Origin: CAYTRP01 sp964625145
GTDB taxonomy: Bacteria > Sumerlaeota > Sumerlaeia > SLMS01 > JAHLLQ01
Assembly (NCBI GenBank): GCA_964625145.1
Contig: CAZVAQ010000005.1
Coordinates: forward strand, 1-53,907
Direction: 5' to 3'
Length of the DNA stretch: 53,907 nt
Below are positions 32,699 through 41,341 of this stretch, piece after piece. The notes beneath the pieces are model-generated. The model was not told the DNA's origin, did no database searches, and saw only the letters and a list, made by a program, of their open reading frames with translations. The translations under genes and the position numbers were made by a program. The number at the start of each line of letters is the position of its first letter. Within the stretch, counting starts at the first letter, position 1.

Positions 32699-33885
32699 AG
32701 GTTGTTGCGATGGACGACTTCGTTGCAGGTCGCCCGCGCACCGAGCAGGTCGGCCAGTTCCTTTCCCTTCTTTCCGCGGATTGATTCCAGTTCCTGGCTG
32801 GAGAAATTCGAGAGCCCGCGCCCGATGTCCTCGCCGCTTCGTGTGCGAATGGCGACGATGTCCCCGCGGGTGAAAGTCCCTTCCACGGCCACCACTCCCA
32901 CCGGCAGCAGGCTGCGGTTCTGCTCCACCAATGCCGTGCGCGCGCCATCATCCACGACGACCGTGCCGCGCGGGCGGCGCATGGCGATCCAATGAGTGCG
33001 GGCCTTGCCGCGCAGGCGTGAACCCGGCCGGGGGAGGAACAATGGTCCCGCGAAACGGCCTCCAATAATCTCCGACAGCATGGTGTCCCGGCGGCCGTCG
33101 GCGATGACAGCCGGGATTCCAAAGCTGGTCGCGTGGCGAGCGGCGGAAACCTTGGTCTGCATTCCCCCCCGCCCCAGCGTGGAACCAATGCCGCCGGCTA
33201 TGCGCTCGATTTCGGCATTCACGGTGTGGACCACCGGGATTCGCTTGGCATCGGGGACCTGGTTGGGGGGCGCGGTGAAAAGTCCCTCGATGTCCGTGAG
33301 GATCACGAGCAGATCCGCCGCCAGCACGGCCGTCACCACGGCGGACAACATGTCGTTGTCGCCAAAGGTCAGTTCCTCGGTCACCACCGTGTCGTTCTCG
33401 TTGATGACAGGAACGGCCTCCATCTCCAGGAGCGACTCCATGGTCTGTTGCGCGTTCAAGTATCGCTTCCGGTCCTCCAGGTCGCTGCGGGTGACGAGCA
33501 CCTGGGCGGCGGAGGTGGCGTGTTCGAGGAAGGCTTCGTTCCACGCGGTCATCAGGCGGCTCTGGCCGATGGCTGCCAGTCCCTGCAATTGGGCCAGCTC
33601 CGTGGGGCGCTTCTTGAAGCCCATGGCTCCCATGCCCGCCGCGACGGCGCCGGAGGAGACGATGACCACCTGGGTGCCGGCCTCCCGCAGGAGGGAGACC
33701 TGGTTGGCGACCACGCGGATCCGCTCCACGTTCAAAGTCCCCTGGCCGGTGGTCAGGATGTTGGAACCGAGCTTGATGACCACGCGCCTGGGCCGCGTCT
33801 GGAAGGGCCAGGCGGCGGCGATGCGTTCGGGAACGGCGGCGGCTTCGGATACGGGGGAATTGAGGGTTGATTGCGACGCGCTCAT
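32686..33885 (-). CDS. proB: glutamate 5-kinase with C-terminal PUA domain
   Basis: Phosphorylates glutamate in the first step of proline synthesis. The amino-acid kinase domain shows VVIKLGSNILT, IVSSGAVAAGMGAMG, INENDTVVTEELTFGDND, LLVILTDIEGLFTAPP and GRGGMQTKVSAA. A PUA domain occupies about the last 100 residues (RGTVVVDDGA ... TRGDIVAIRT). At 399 residues it is about 30 longer than E. coli ProB because of an N-terminal extension. I placed the start at ATG 33885 (MSASQST). The frame stays open to 34176, but the added stretch has no similarity I recognise. No proA is in the window. Confidence 0.95.
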   Translation of the reverse strand: MSASQSTLNSPVSEAAAVPERIAAAWPFQTRPRRVVIKLGSNILTTGQGTLNVERIRVVANQVSLLREAGTQVVIVSSGAVAAGMGAMGFKKRPTELAQLQGLAAIGQSRLMTAWNEAFLEHATSAAQVLVTRSDLEDRKRYLNAQQTMESLLEMEAVPVINENDTVVTEELTFGDNDMLSAVVTAVLAADLLVILTDIEGLFTAPPNQVPDAKRIPVVHTVNAEIERIAGGIGSTLGRGGMQTKVSAARHATSFGIPAVIADGRRDTMLSEIIGGRFAGPLFLPRPGSRLRGKARTHWIAMRRPRGTVVVDDGARTALVEQNRSLLPVGVVAVEGTFTRGDIVAIRTRSGEDIGRGLSNFSSQELESIRGKKGKELADLLGARATCNEVVHRNNLHLR

Positions 33886-34283
33886 AGGTCCGCCAAGGGA
33901 GCGTTGAAGGCCCCGCGAGGCAAGGGGAGAGCGGTTGCTTGTGCTCCGAAAACAGGATATTCCCGGAAGATTGAGCCACTTGCAGAAAGTGAGGGCCTCC
34001 CCCAACCAGCTTTCACCCACCTGCGCCAATGTGCCATCTCGGTACGATTGCCGCGCATCCTGCAATTGCATTACTCCAGGCGTTTTCAAGAGCGCTAATT
34101 CGAGCCCTTCCACCTGTCCCTTCGATTCCGCGAAGTTTCCGTTCGCACAACCCATTAGGGATTGTATCGGGCCCAATCGCTCATCAAGTATGAACGGCGA
34201 TCGTCAGGCAGCCCGGCTTTCGCACCCCGGAATGCGGGTGAGGCACCATTGCGGGCAGCTCATTCAGCCACATCGAAGAGGAC
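33886..34283. other. intergenic region between proB and isoaspartyl peptidase
   Basis: About 400 bases between divergent genes. The proB frame remains open on the minus strand for 97 further codons (to 34176), which is either chance in GC-rich DNA or a remnant. I see no repeat, terminator or convincing promoter pair. The stretch from about 33930 to 34120 is less GC-rich than its surroundings. Confidence 0.4.
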
Positions 34284-35270
34284 ATGATGACCCGGTTTGC
34301 CTGCCTTCTCAGTGCCCTGCTCTTGACCGGTTGCGCGGCGACTTCGCGCCCGGCTCCGACTTCCCAGAGTCCTGTCCGCTGGGCCCTTGTCATTCACGCC
34401 GGCGGTCAGACGATCGATCGCGACGCCCCTGCCGAGCGACAGCAGCAGGTGCTGGATGCCATGGCCGAGGCTCTGCGCGCCGGTCAGGCGGTCCTAGAGA
34501 ACGGGGGCACAAGTCTGGATGCCGTGGAAGTCACCGTGCGCGTGCTGGAGGAATCCCCCGAGTTCAATGCGGGCTATGGCGCCGCCATCACCGCCACCGG
34601 TGGGCACGAGTTGGACGCGGCGATCATGCGCGGCGACACACTGGCGGCCGGTGCGGTGACGGGAGTGAAGACAACAAGAAATCCGATTCGTCTCGCCCGG
34701 CATGTCATGGAACACACTCCTCATGTCTTCATCGCGGGAGAGGCGGCCGATGCGCTCGGTGCAGATGCAGGGCTTGAGCAGGTCCCCAACGAATTCTTCC
34801 GCGTCGAGAGCCGCCACGAGCAATGGAAACGGTCTCAGGAACAACGCGACGCCAGCAGCAAGACCGGAACCGTTGGCGCGGTGGCCGTTGACATGCACGG
34901 CAACCTGGCCGCGGCAACCTCCACGGGTGGCTTCAACAACAAGATGAGCGGCCGCATCGGCGACAGCCCCATCATCGGGGCGGGAACCTACGCCAACAAC
35001 GCCACGTGCGCCATCTCCTGCACGGGTTGGGGCGAGGAGTTCATCCGCCGGACGGTTGCGCACCGCGTCTCCGCGCTAATGGAATACGGAGGGCGCAGCC
35101 TGGATGAGGCGATGCGCGAAGTCTTTCAGGGAGTCCTGCCCGAAAGGACCGGTGGTGGCGTCGCGGTGGATCGGAATGGGAACATCGTCATGGAATTCAA
35201 CACGCGCGGCATGAATCGCGGGGCTGTGGATTCCAATGGCCGGTTCGAAGTGGCCATCTGGGCGGATTGA
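34284..35270 (+). CDS. exported isoaspartyl peptidase/L-asparaginase (Ntn-hydrolase), lipoprotein
   Basis: A type-2 asparaginase/isoaspartyl dipeptidase that autocleaves to expose a catalytic Thr. The cleavage site is TGTVGAVAVD (about residue 194), and substrate-site blocks NAGYGAAITATGGHELDAAI, GAVTGVKTTRNPIRLAR and IGAGTYANN are present. The entry block usually reading HGGAG is HAGGQ. A signal peptide with lipobox LTGC (about residues 14-17) precedes the domain, so the enzyme should sit in the periplasm or outer membrane, whereas most characterised bacterial homologues are cytosolic or periplasmic without lipid. A GAGGAC site precedes the tandem ATG-ATG start. Confidence 0.88.
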   Translation: MMTRFACLLSALLLTGCAATSRPAPTSQSPVRWALVIHAGGQTIDRDAPAERQQQVLDAMAEALRAGQAVLENGGTSLDAVEVTVRVLEESPEFNAGYGAAITATGGHELDAAIMRGDTLAAGAVTGVKTTRNPIRLARHVMEHTPHVFIAGEAADALGADAGLEQVPNEFFRVESRHEQWKRSQEQRDASSKTGTVGAVAVDMHGNLAAATSTGGFNNKMSGRIGDSPIIGAGTYANNATCAISCTGWGEEFIRRTVAHRVSALMEYGGRSLDEAMREVFQGVLPERTGGGVAVDRNGNIVMEFNTRGMNRGAVDSNGRFEVAIWAD

Positions 35271-35293
35271 AACACGAAGGGAAGGAAGGTTTG

Positions 35294-35734
35294 TTACCGC
35301 CCCAGGCGTTCGGGCTCCAAGAAAACCGCGCGTTCGCTCATCCATGCCACGACGCGCCCTTCGCGCATCATGACGCGGAAGCCGGTGTCCTCGCGCGGCC
35401 AGGTGAAGGTGAACTCCTCCTCGCCAATGGTTCCGGTGTATCGCTTGCGCGCGGGTACTTCTGCCAGGCGGACGACTTCGGCCTCGCTCATGCCCATGCG
35501 CAGGCCCTTGCCAAAGCGCTGGTAGTTGTACTCGCGGAAGAATCCCTCCACGTCCTCGGCCCTCTGCGTGCCGAGATAGGGATTCTCGCGCTCGTCGATG
35601 GCCGAATGGGGGACATGCTCGCGGGCATCGATGACAACCGGAGCCGGTGACTTTCCGCCACACGCGCACAGCATTGCGCTTCCTGCGATGATCGGAAGGA
35701 TGCCGGTGGGCAGCGCCTTGATCATACCATTCAT
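35294..35734 (-). CDS. small lipoprotein, SmpA/BamE-like
   Basis: A 146-residue protein with an N-terminal hydrophobic signal ending in a Cys-rich lipobox region (GSAMLCAC). The C-terminal half (GLRMGMSEAEVVRLAEVPARK followed by FTFTWPRED and GRVVAW) has the small alpha-beta pattern of SmpA/BamE-type lipoproteins, a guess from pattern only. I took the ATG at 35734 because it overlaps the stop of the upstream DUF1232 gene (ATGA); the frame stays open to 35950 inside that gene. Confidence 0.65.
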   Translation of the reverse strand: MNGMIKALPTGILPIIAGSAMLCACGGKSPAPVVIDAREHVPHSAIDERENPYLGTQRAEDVEGFFREYNYQRFGKGLRMGMSEAEVVRLAEVPARKRYTGTIGEEEFTFTWPREDTGFRVMMREGRVVAWMSERAVFLEPERLGR

Positions 35735-36126
35735 GTTTCCGACCTTGATGGATTGGCGGTGTTCGATGGGCCGCCCTTGATCCCGCGTGTCTTGCGGTAT
35801 TGGCGGACAGCCTCCCCGATCGAACGCACGACGAGCGTCAGCACCACCGCATCGTCGATGTATCCAACGCCGGGGATGAAATCCGGCAAGATGTCCAAGG
35901 GCGAGATGAAATAGACGAGCGCGAAGATGATCTTGGCGCGCGTGCCCCAATCGAAGCGGTGATTGGGATCGCGCAGCATCGCGTAGAGAGTCCGCGCATC
36001 ATCGAGCAATCCCCGCAGGAATCCCGAGCGGCGCCGCGCGTCGTTGAGGCTCTCCTCGAATTGCGCGTGCACGCCCTTTTCATCTTCGGGGCGGATGCTG
36101 CCAGGGCGCTTTGGAGTTCGAAACAT
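35731..36126 (-). CDS. DUF1232 (YkvA family) membrane protein
   Basis: A 131-residue protein with the DUF1232 core: KIIFALVYFISPLDILPDFI, GVGYIDDAVVLTLVV, with the conserved SP-D-P-D pattern. One or two membrane spans are likely. Function unknown. It is upstream of and overlaps the BamE-like lipoprotein gene by 4 bp, so the pair is cotranslated. Confidence 0.9.
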   Translation of the reverse strand: MFRTPKRPGSIRPEDEKGVHAQFEESLNDARRRSGFLRGLLDDARTLYAMLRDPNHRFDWGTRAKIIFALVYFISPLDILPDFIPGVGYIDDAVVLTLVVRSIGEAVRQYRKTRGIKGGPSNTANPSRSET

Positions 36127-36223
36127 GGGGAGGCTCGCGGGGTGGCGAGAATGAAGACACCTTCTCGCCCGCAGGGGGAGTGGCTGGCAAACAGATTTGG
36201 TGGGGGTTTGGACGGGAGGGCGC

Positions 36224-36961
36224 CTATGCGGCGCCGGGGAGGGCCTGATTCAGGTCGCGGGCCACGTGGTGCGGGCATTGGGGGGGAGGATCCACCATGC
36301 CCGGGCGGACGGACAGCGCCGTTTGCATGGCCACCTGATGCGCGGCGTCGAGCTCGGCGATGATGTCGGAGACGAACAGGATCTCGCTGGGCGCTGTGCC
36401 CAAGGCGTTGGCGATGCGGAGATAGCTGTCCGGATCGCGCTTTGGTCCGACTGCCGTGTCAAAGTGCGCGTCAATCTGCTGCGAGAGATCCCCGTGGGCT
36501 GTCGTGCGGAAGAGAAGCCTCTGGGCCAGCACGCTGCCGGAGGAATAGATGGCCACGCGGCGGCCTTCGGCGCGCCATCGCTGTATCGCCACCGGGACGT
36601 CGGCGTAGACTTCACCCTTCAGGCTGCCGTCGTCGTAGCCTTGTTGCCAAATCTTACCCTGAAGTGACTTGAGCGCGGGGGATTTCACGTCGCGGTCTAT
36701 GAGCCAGCGCAGGTAGTCGGCCGCCTGCGCCAGGTCGGATTGGTCGCTCCACACGGGCGGGTTGTTGGACGGAGAGGTCTTCCGGTACTCGTCCCAGGCA
36801 GCAGCCACGTCGGCCTCAACTTCTGCATCGCCCGCATGAAGCCGCAGGTAATCACCCATGCGCTCCCGCGCGTAGGGGAACAATGTCTTGAAGACAAAGT
36901 CGATGGGCGTGGTCGTTCCTTCGATGTCGAGCAGGACGATCGCAGGCGATGGCGTGGTCAT
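36224..36961 (-). CDS. mtnC: acireductone synthase (enolase-phosphatase E1)
   Basis: HAD-type bifunctional enolase-phosphatase of the methionine salvage pathway, turning 2,3-diketo-5-methylthiopentyl-1-phosphate into acireductone. HAD motif I is VLLDIEGTTTPIDFV, motif II is IYSSGSVLAQ, and motif III/IV are in VGPKRDPDSYLRIA and LFVSDIIAELDAA. The 245 residues are normal with a short tail. The ATG at 36961 overlaps the mtnD stop by 4 bp, giving the operon mtnB-mtnD-mtnC; the frame is open to 37114, but that is inside mtnD. Confidence 0.94.
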   Translation of the reverse strand: MTTPSPAIVLLDIEGTTTPIDFVFKTLFPYARERMGDYLRLHAGDAEVEADVAAAWDEYRKTSPSNNPPVWSDQSDLAQAADYLRWLIDRDVKSPALKSLQGKIWQQGYDDGSLKGEVYADVPVAIQRWRAEGRRVAIYSSGSVLAQRLLFRTTAHGDLSQQIDAHFDTAVGPKRDPDSYLRIANALGTAPSEILFVSDIIAELDAAHQVAMQTALSVRPGMVDPPPQCPHHVARDLNQALPGAA

Positions 36962-37536
36962 CCGACGCTCGGCCCAACGGAAACGGCGGGGATGTACGTG
37001 GGGCCAAAGCAGATCGGTTGGTAATCGCGATCCACGCCGCTGTCGGTGTAGTGCGGCGTCCATCCCGACGGATCCTGGAAGAGGCGGATGGCGCGGATGC
37101 GCTTGTCGGCGCACAGGTCAAACCAATGCCATGTTCCTCGGGGAACGCGCAGCAGGTCGCCGGGGTAGACTTCGATGGCCATCACCGGCGCGCCGTTCTT
37201 GGGATGAATGTGGAAGATGCCGCGCCCCTCGATGATGAAGCGCACTTCGTCCTCGTCGTGCCAATGCTCACGCGAGAACTTGGCGAGCATGACATCGAGG
37301 TTGGGCGTGTCGGCCTTCACATCGATGACGTCGGCGGTGACATAGCCGCCCTCCGCCTTGAGGCGATCGATCTCGGGCTTGTATGCCTCCAGGATCTCCG
37401 CCGCCGTGGACTCGGCGGTCACCGGTCGCGTGGGTTCCCACTTTTCGTAGGTGATGCCTGCCGCGCTGATGACGTCGCGGAATTCGGCGGGGTCGGAATA
37501 GGTGCGATCTTCGGACGGGATGCGAACGATGGCCAT
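36958..37536 (-). CDS. mtnD: acireductone dioxygenase
   Basis: Cupin metalloenzyme that cleaves acireductone to the keto acid of methionine and formate. The metal site is intact: HWHDEDEVRFIIEG (two His and the Glu) and the second-strand His in PRGTWHWFDL. At 192 residues it is of standard length. A GGAGA site lies 8 bases before the ATG at 37536. It is the middle gene of mtnB-mtnD-mtnC. Confidence 0.95.
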   Translation of the reverse strand: MAIVRIPSEDRTYSDPAEFRDVISAAGITYEKWEPTRPVTAESTAAEILEAYKPEIDRLKAEGGYVTADVIDVKADTPNLDVMLAKFSREHWHDEDEVRFIIEGRGIFHIHPKNGAPVMAIEVYPGDLLRVPRGTWHWFDLCADKRIRAIRLFQDPSGWTPHYTDSGVDRDYQPICFGPTYIPAVSVGPSVG

Positions 37537-37575
37537 TGCTTGTCTCCAGCAGGGGGAACTTGGGGGTCGGGGGAT

Positions 37576-38226
37576 TCAGTACAACGATGCGGCGGGGGAG
37601 TGGCTGAGCTCCATGCGCGCGGTCACTTCGAACAGGAACTCGAATACCTCAAGGTGACGATGGGCCTCCGCCAAGTCAACGCCCCATGTGTAAAGCCCAT
37701 GGCCGGAAAGTAGAAATCCGTGAATCTGCGGGTCGGTTTCGAACAGATGGCGGACCTGGATGGACAGGCCGTTCATGTCCTGCGAGTTCGCGAGAATGGG
37801 GACGCGCTTGGAGTGCTCGTGGGTTGAGATACCGGAGAGGCCCTTGAGCATCTCCAGCCCCTCCACCAGCACATGCCCGCGATCCTGATGTCGCAGGGAC
37901 AGGATGGTGCTCCAAGGCGTGTGCGTGTGCAGGACCGAGCCGGCCTTTGCGCAATCCACGATGGTGGTGTGCAGCAGTGTCTCGGCGGAGGGCTTGCCGC
38001 TGCCGCCCGTGACGGCGCCGGAGCCATCCACTTCCAGCAGCAATTCGGGGCGGACTGTCCCCTTGTCAATGCCGCTGGGGGTGATGAGGAGGCGTACGGG
38101 ATCAGTTGAAAGGGTGACGCTGAAGTTCCCACCTGTTCCCGGCGCCCATCCGCGCGCGTGCACGGCGCGCACCACGTCGCACAGCTCGGTGGCCTTCGGG
38201 TTTTGGGTGGGGGTGGGATTGTTCAA
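37576..38226 (-). CDS. mtnB: methylthioribulose-1-phosphate dehydratase
   Basis: Class II aldolase/adducin-family zinc enzyme that dehydrates methylthioribulose-1-phosphate. Zinc His pair HTHTP and the distal His in LSGHGLYTWG are present, along with GWAPGTGGNFSV near the N-terminus. The 216-residue frame begins with a TTG at 38226, only a few bases after the T-run of the preceding terminator and without a visible ribosome-binding site; an internal GTG is possible. The later enzymes mtnD and mtnC follow, while mtnA and mtnK are not in the window. Confidence 0.9.
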   Translation of the reverse strand: MNNPTPTQNPKATELCDVVRAVHARGWAPGTGGNFSVTLSTDPVRLLITPSGIDKGTVRPELLLEVDGSGAVTGGSGKPSAETLLHTTIVDCAKAGSVLHTHTPWSTILSLRHQDRGHVLVEGLEMLKGLSGISTHEHSKRVPILANSQDMNGLSIQVRHLFETDPQIHGFLLSGHGLYTWGVDLAEAHRHLEVFEFLFEVTARMELSHSPAASLY

Positions 38227-38230
38227 TGCG

Positions 38231-38274
38231 GAAAAAAGTCCTGCTGCTCTATAGGCTTCCTCGATTGAGCAGGA
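38231..38274 (-). terminator. intrinsic terminator at end of the Mrp operon
   Basis: On the minus strand TCCTGCT and AGCAGGA (38274-38268 and 38245-38239) form a 7-bp stem around a 22-base loop and are directly followed by CTTTTTTC. It ends the antiporter operon just after mnhG. Because mtnB begins within five bases of the T-run, it may also govern read-through into the mtn genes. Confidence 0.6.
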
Positions 38275-38289
38275 GGCTTTGCGCGCCTG

Positions 38290-38622
38290 TCAAGCCCGGT
38301 CGATGGGAGTTGGGTCGCGGACGGAGTGAACCGGGTGGACGCCCCGGAGGAGCGCGGCGCGGGCGACGACCTGGGCGGCGATGGGGGCGGTCAGGAACTG
38401 GAAGATGATCGCCATGATCACCTTTGTCCAGTCGCGGGGTTCGCCCACGAGGATCACGGTGCCGAGGATGACGAAGACGAACCCAAAAGTGAGGCACTTG
38501 GTGGCGGCCTGCAGGCGCATGAACACGTCTGCGAACCGGAAGACGCCGACGGTTCCAACGGTCATGAAAAAGAGGCCGAAGAAGATTGAGGCGATGGCCG
38601 CCCAGCCGAGGAAGTCACTCAT
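38290..38622 (-). CDS. mnhG: Na+/H+ antiporter subunit G
   Basis: A 110-residue subunit with three membrane spans and the MnhG/PhaG pattern (FRFADVFMRLQAATKCLTFGF and ILVGEPRDWTKVIMAIIFQFLTAPIAA). Last gene of the Mrp operon; it starts inside the mnhF stop region with an 8-bp overlap. The seven-subunit complex exchanges cytosolic Na+ for external H+. Confidence 0.93.
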   Translation of the reverse strand: MSDFLGWAAIASIFFGLFFMTVGTVGVFRFADVFMRLQAATKCLTFGFVFVILGTVILVGEPRDWTKVIMAIIFQFLTAPIAAQVVARAALLRGVHPVHSVRDPTPIDRA

Positions 38623-38905
38623 CGAAGATCCTCCCGCGCTCGATGAACTTGGCGAGCATCACGGTGACGAGGAACCCGGCGATGGAGAGCACAAGGATGG
38701 CTTCGAAGAAGTAGGCCGTTCCCACGATGATTGAGATCAGGGCGATCAGGCAGACGAAGGTCAGCGTGATGGAATCCACCGCCATCGTGCGGTCGAGGTT
38801 CGTGGGCCCAAGCAGGAAACGCCACGCGAGCAAGATGAGGCAGGCCACCAGAATCACGATGGCGGGGATGGCGAGGAACTCCCGGAAGAAGAGCAATGGT
38901 TCCAT
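38615..38905 (-). CDS. mnhF: Na+/H+ antiporter subunit F
   Basis: A 96-residue subunit with three spans and the MnhF core LLGPTNLDRTMAVDSITL, in which the conserved Asp residues are kept, and FLVTVMLAKFIERG at the end. Two bases separate it from mnhE and it overlaps mnhG by 8 bp. Confidence 0.94.
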   Translation of the reverse strand: MEPLLFFREFLAIPAIVILVACLILLAWRFLLGPTNLDRTMAVDSITLTFVCLIALISIIVGTAYFFEAILVLSIAGFLVTVMLAKFIERGRIFDE

Positions 38906-38907
38906 GG

Positions 38908-39384
38908 TCAGCAGTTCCCCTTCAGGATGTCGATGGGGCGACGCAGCTCGCGGCCCATGTCCTTCCCCTCGACCGGGTACATGGTGTGGACGAGCAACGC
39001 GTCCTCATTCACATTCAAGCCGCAGCAGAGTGTGCCGGGAGTCAGCGTGATGCGCTGTGCGAGGAAGGCGATCTCGGCCTTTGTCAGGTCGCCGACGGGG
39101 ACCTCCACCATGCAGACGCTGTGATAGTCCGTCGGCGTCAACACATCGTGCGCCATGCGGAAGTTTGAGACGATCATGTCGACGGCGAAGTCTTGAAGGA
39201 AGCGCCAGAGGTTGATCGCGAAGGCGACGGTGGTTTGGCTCGCCGGCTTGATGGTGGCCAACAAGGCGAATGCCAGGAAGAACAGGAACACGAGCACGAT
39301 GAGCGGGCTGCCATCGCCGGCGGTGATCATGCCGGCGATAATCACGGCAAGGACAAGCAGGGGCTTTCGCCAGCGCGGATTCAT
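38908..39384 (-). CDS. mnhE: Na+/H+ antiporter subunit E
   Basis: A 158-residue MnhE-family subunit: two N-terminal spans (LLVLAVIIAGMITAG, LIVLVFLFFLAFALLATI) and a cytosolic C-terminal part with the family blocks DMIVSNFRMAHDVLTP, LTPGTLCCGLN and LLVHTMYPV. ATG 39384 overlaps the mnhD stop by 4 bp and follows AGGAGGTGAAG; the frame open to 39447 was not used. Confidence 0.93.
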   Translation of the reverse strand: MNPRWRKPLLVLAVIIAGMITAGDGSPLIVLVFLFFLAFALLATIKPASQTTVAFAINLWRFLQDFAVDMIVSNFRMAHDVLTPTDYHSVCMVEVPVGDLTKAEIAFLAQRITLTPGTLCCGLNVNEDALLVHTMYPVEGKDMGRELRRPIDILKGNC

Positions 39385-40943
39385 GGCTTCACCTCCTGAA
39401 GCTCGGCGATCTCGACGGTTGTGAAATTGGGATCGGCGGCGTCCCATGCGGCCAGGCCGCGCTCGCCCAGCACCGCGCCGACATAGCCGCGCCGGTCAAG
39501 CAATTGGTCGGCGGATCTCTGCGAGAGGTGCATCAGGGGGCCGCTCAACATGGCGATCAGCAATGTGACCGACACCAGCATCAAGGTGGCATTCCGCACA
39601 CCGGAGACTTGTGGCGGATTGGTTTCCTCCGGCGGATCGCCCCAGAACGAATAGCGCCAGATCTTGACCATGCTCATGAGGGTGAACAGGCTGGTTAGCA
39701 CGGCGATGAAGGTGTAGGCGTACCACTTCTGCACGATGCCTTCGTAGATGAGGCCGAACTTTCCATAGAAACCCGACAGCGGAGGAATGCCTGCAAGGGA
39801 CAACGCCGCTAGCATGAACAGCAGGGCGAGCAGCGGTTCGCGGCGGATCATGCCCTTCACGCTCGGCTCCTTCAGGTAATCCGTGCCCGCGCGCCTTGTC
39901 ACCACGCCGCCGACCATGAACAGCGCGGCCTTGATTGGAATTTGGTGCAGGATGAAGAAGATGCCCGCGGCCACTCCGAGGGGCGTGAACATCGCCAGGC
40001 CGAACAGCATGTAGCCGATCTGGCTGACGATGTGAAAGCTGAGGATGTGGCGGATCGTCCAGCGGCCCATGGCACCGAGCACGCCGATGATCATGCTGCC
40101 ACCCGCGAGCGCGAGCATCACCGGTTGGAACCAGTCTTCCATGCCGCTGGCATAGATCAGCGTGAAGACGCGGTAGAGACAGTAGATGCCGACCTTGCTG
40201 AGAATGCCCGCGAAGTAGGGGAGCACGGCCGCCGGGGCCTTGGGGTACGCATCAGGAAGCCAGAAGAACATGGGGAATATGGCGGCCTTCATTCCAAAGA
40301 CGAGCAGCAACATCGTCCCCAATGCCAGCGCGACGGGATCGGCGCCATGGTCGCGAAGGCGAAGCGCCAGGTCCGCCATGTTCAGCGACCCGTACATCCC
40401 GTAGAGCAATCCTGCGGCGGAGAGGAAAAGGGTGCTGCCAAATATGTTGAGGATGATGAACTTTGTCGATTCGCGAAGTTGGCTCGCGTTGTCGCCGTGG
40501 GAAAGGAGCACATAGCTGGCGAGCAGGATGACCTCGAAGCTGACGAAGAGGTTGAAGAGGTCGCCGGTGCTGAACGCCCAGTTCACGCCCGCACCAAGAA
40601 TCAGCAGCAGCGGGTGGAAGAGAACGAGTTCCTGTCCGCGCGAGATCGCGCCACCGACGGTGTACCACCACGTGCAGATCTGGGTGGTGGAAGCCACGAC
40701 CAGCAGCAGCGCGCTGAACAGGTCCACAACGAAGACGATGCCGAAGGAACCTGGCCAATCGCCAACACGCAGGACATGCGTGCCATTCTGCAGCACGCTC
40801 GCCAGCAACCAGATTGTCGCGCCCAGTTGGAGGTGCGTGCCGATGCCCGAGACGACGCGCTGGTGCTGCAGCGAGTTGCGACGCAGCAGGCAGATCGCCG
40901 CGGTGAGGAGCGGAATGACGATGGGCCAGACGATCTGGTTCAT
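39381..40943 (-). CDS. mnhD: Na+/H+ antiporter subunit D
   Basis: A 520-residue NuoN/NuoM-like proton-translocating subunit with about 14 spans. The Proton_antipo_M domain is clear: FVSFEVILLASYVLL, GMKAAIFPMFFWLPDAYPKAP with the conserved Lys and His-equivalent region, AGILSKVGIYCLYR with the key Lys, and LSFHIVSQIGYMLFGLA. It overlaps both mnhC and mnhE by 4 bp. Confidence 0.96.
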   Translation of the reverse strand: MNQIVWPIVIPLLTAAICLLRRNSLQHQRVVSGIGTHLQLGATIWLLASVLQNGTHVLRVGDWPGSFGIVFVVDLFSALLLVVASTTQICTWWYTVGGAISRGQELVLFHPLLLILGAGVNWAFSTGDLFNLFVSFEVILLASYVLLSHGDNASQLRESTKFIILNIFGSTLFLSAAGLLYGMYGSLNMADLALRLRDHGADPVALALGTMLLLVFGMKAAIFPMFFWLPDAYPKAPAAVLPYFAGILSKVGIYCLYRVFTLIYASGMEDWFQPVMLALAGGSMIIGVLGAMGRWTIRHILSFHIVSQIGYMLFGLAMFTPLGVAAGIFFILHQIPIKAALFMVGGVVTRRAGTDYLKEPSVKGMIRREPLLALLFMLAALSLAGIPPLSGFYGKFGLIYEGIVQKWYAYTFIAVLTSLFTLMSMVKIWRYSFWGDPPEETNPPQVSGVRNATLMLVSVTLLIAMLSGPLMHLSQRSADQLLDRRGYVGAVLGERGLAAWDAADPNFTTVEIAELQEVKP

Positions 40944-41338
40944 GCGCGTCCCTCCCTGTCACCGGTCTCGGCAATCTCCAGGTCGCCGGTCTCCTCGTGG
41001 CCCCGCGCGATCAATGTGGCCAGGAAACCCGTCACACCAAACGCGATCACGATGGCCGTCAGCAGCAACGCGTGTGGGACTGGATCGACGATGCGAGTCG
41101 TGTCGGCCGCGGAGGTCTTCACCTTCTCGCCGTCAACCACCACGTACGCCGTGTCGGCATCGGAAAGGAGCGGCGGCCGCATCTGGGGCTGCCAACCGCC
41201 GAGGCTGATGAGGAGGACGAAAGTCGCCTGGCTGAGGACGATGGTGCCGAGCAGGACATCGAACACATTGCGTCGCATCAGGAGGAACAGACCTGACGCG
41301 AACAGGATCGCAACGAGGATGGAGGAGACAAGGACCAT
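40940..41338 (-). CDS. mnhC: Na+/H+ antiporter subunit C
   Basis: A NuoK-like subunit of 132 residues with three spans. Conserved blocks are GLFLLMRRNVFDVLLGTIVL, and VDPVPHALLLTAIVIAFGVT, the subunit C signature. An insertion of about 25 residues (DADTAYVVVDGEKV) lies between spans 2 and 3, longer than in most family members. Three bases separate it from mnhA. Confidence 0.95.
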   Translation of the reverse strand: MVLVSSILVAILFASGLFLLMRRNVFDVLLGTIVLSQATFVLLISLGGWQPQMRPPLLSDADTAYVVVDGEKVKTSAADTTRIVDPVPHALLLTAIVIAFGVTGFLATLIARGHEETGDLEIAETGDREGRA

Positions 41339-41341
41339 GGG

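Noticed and set aside
33886..34176. 97-codon N-terminal extension of the proB frame
   Set aside because: No similarity to ProB or any family I recognise, and homology begins after the ATG at 33885; kept only as a note in the intergenic entry.
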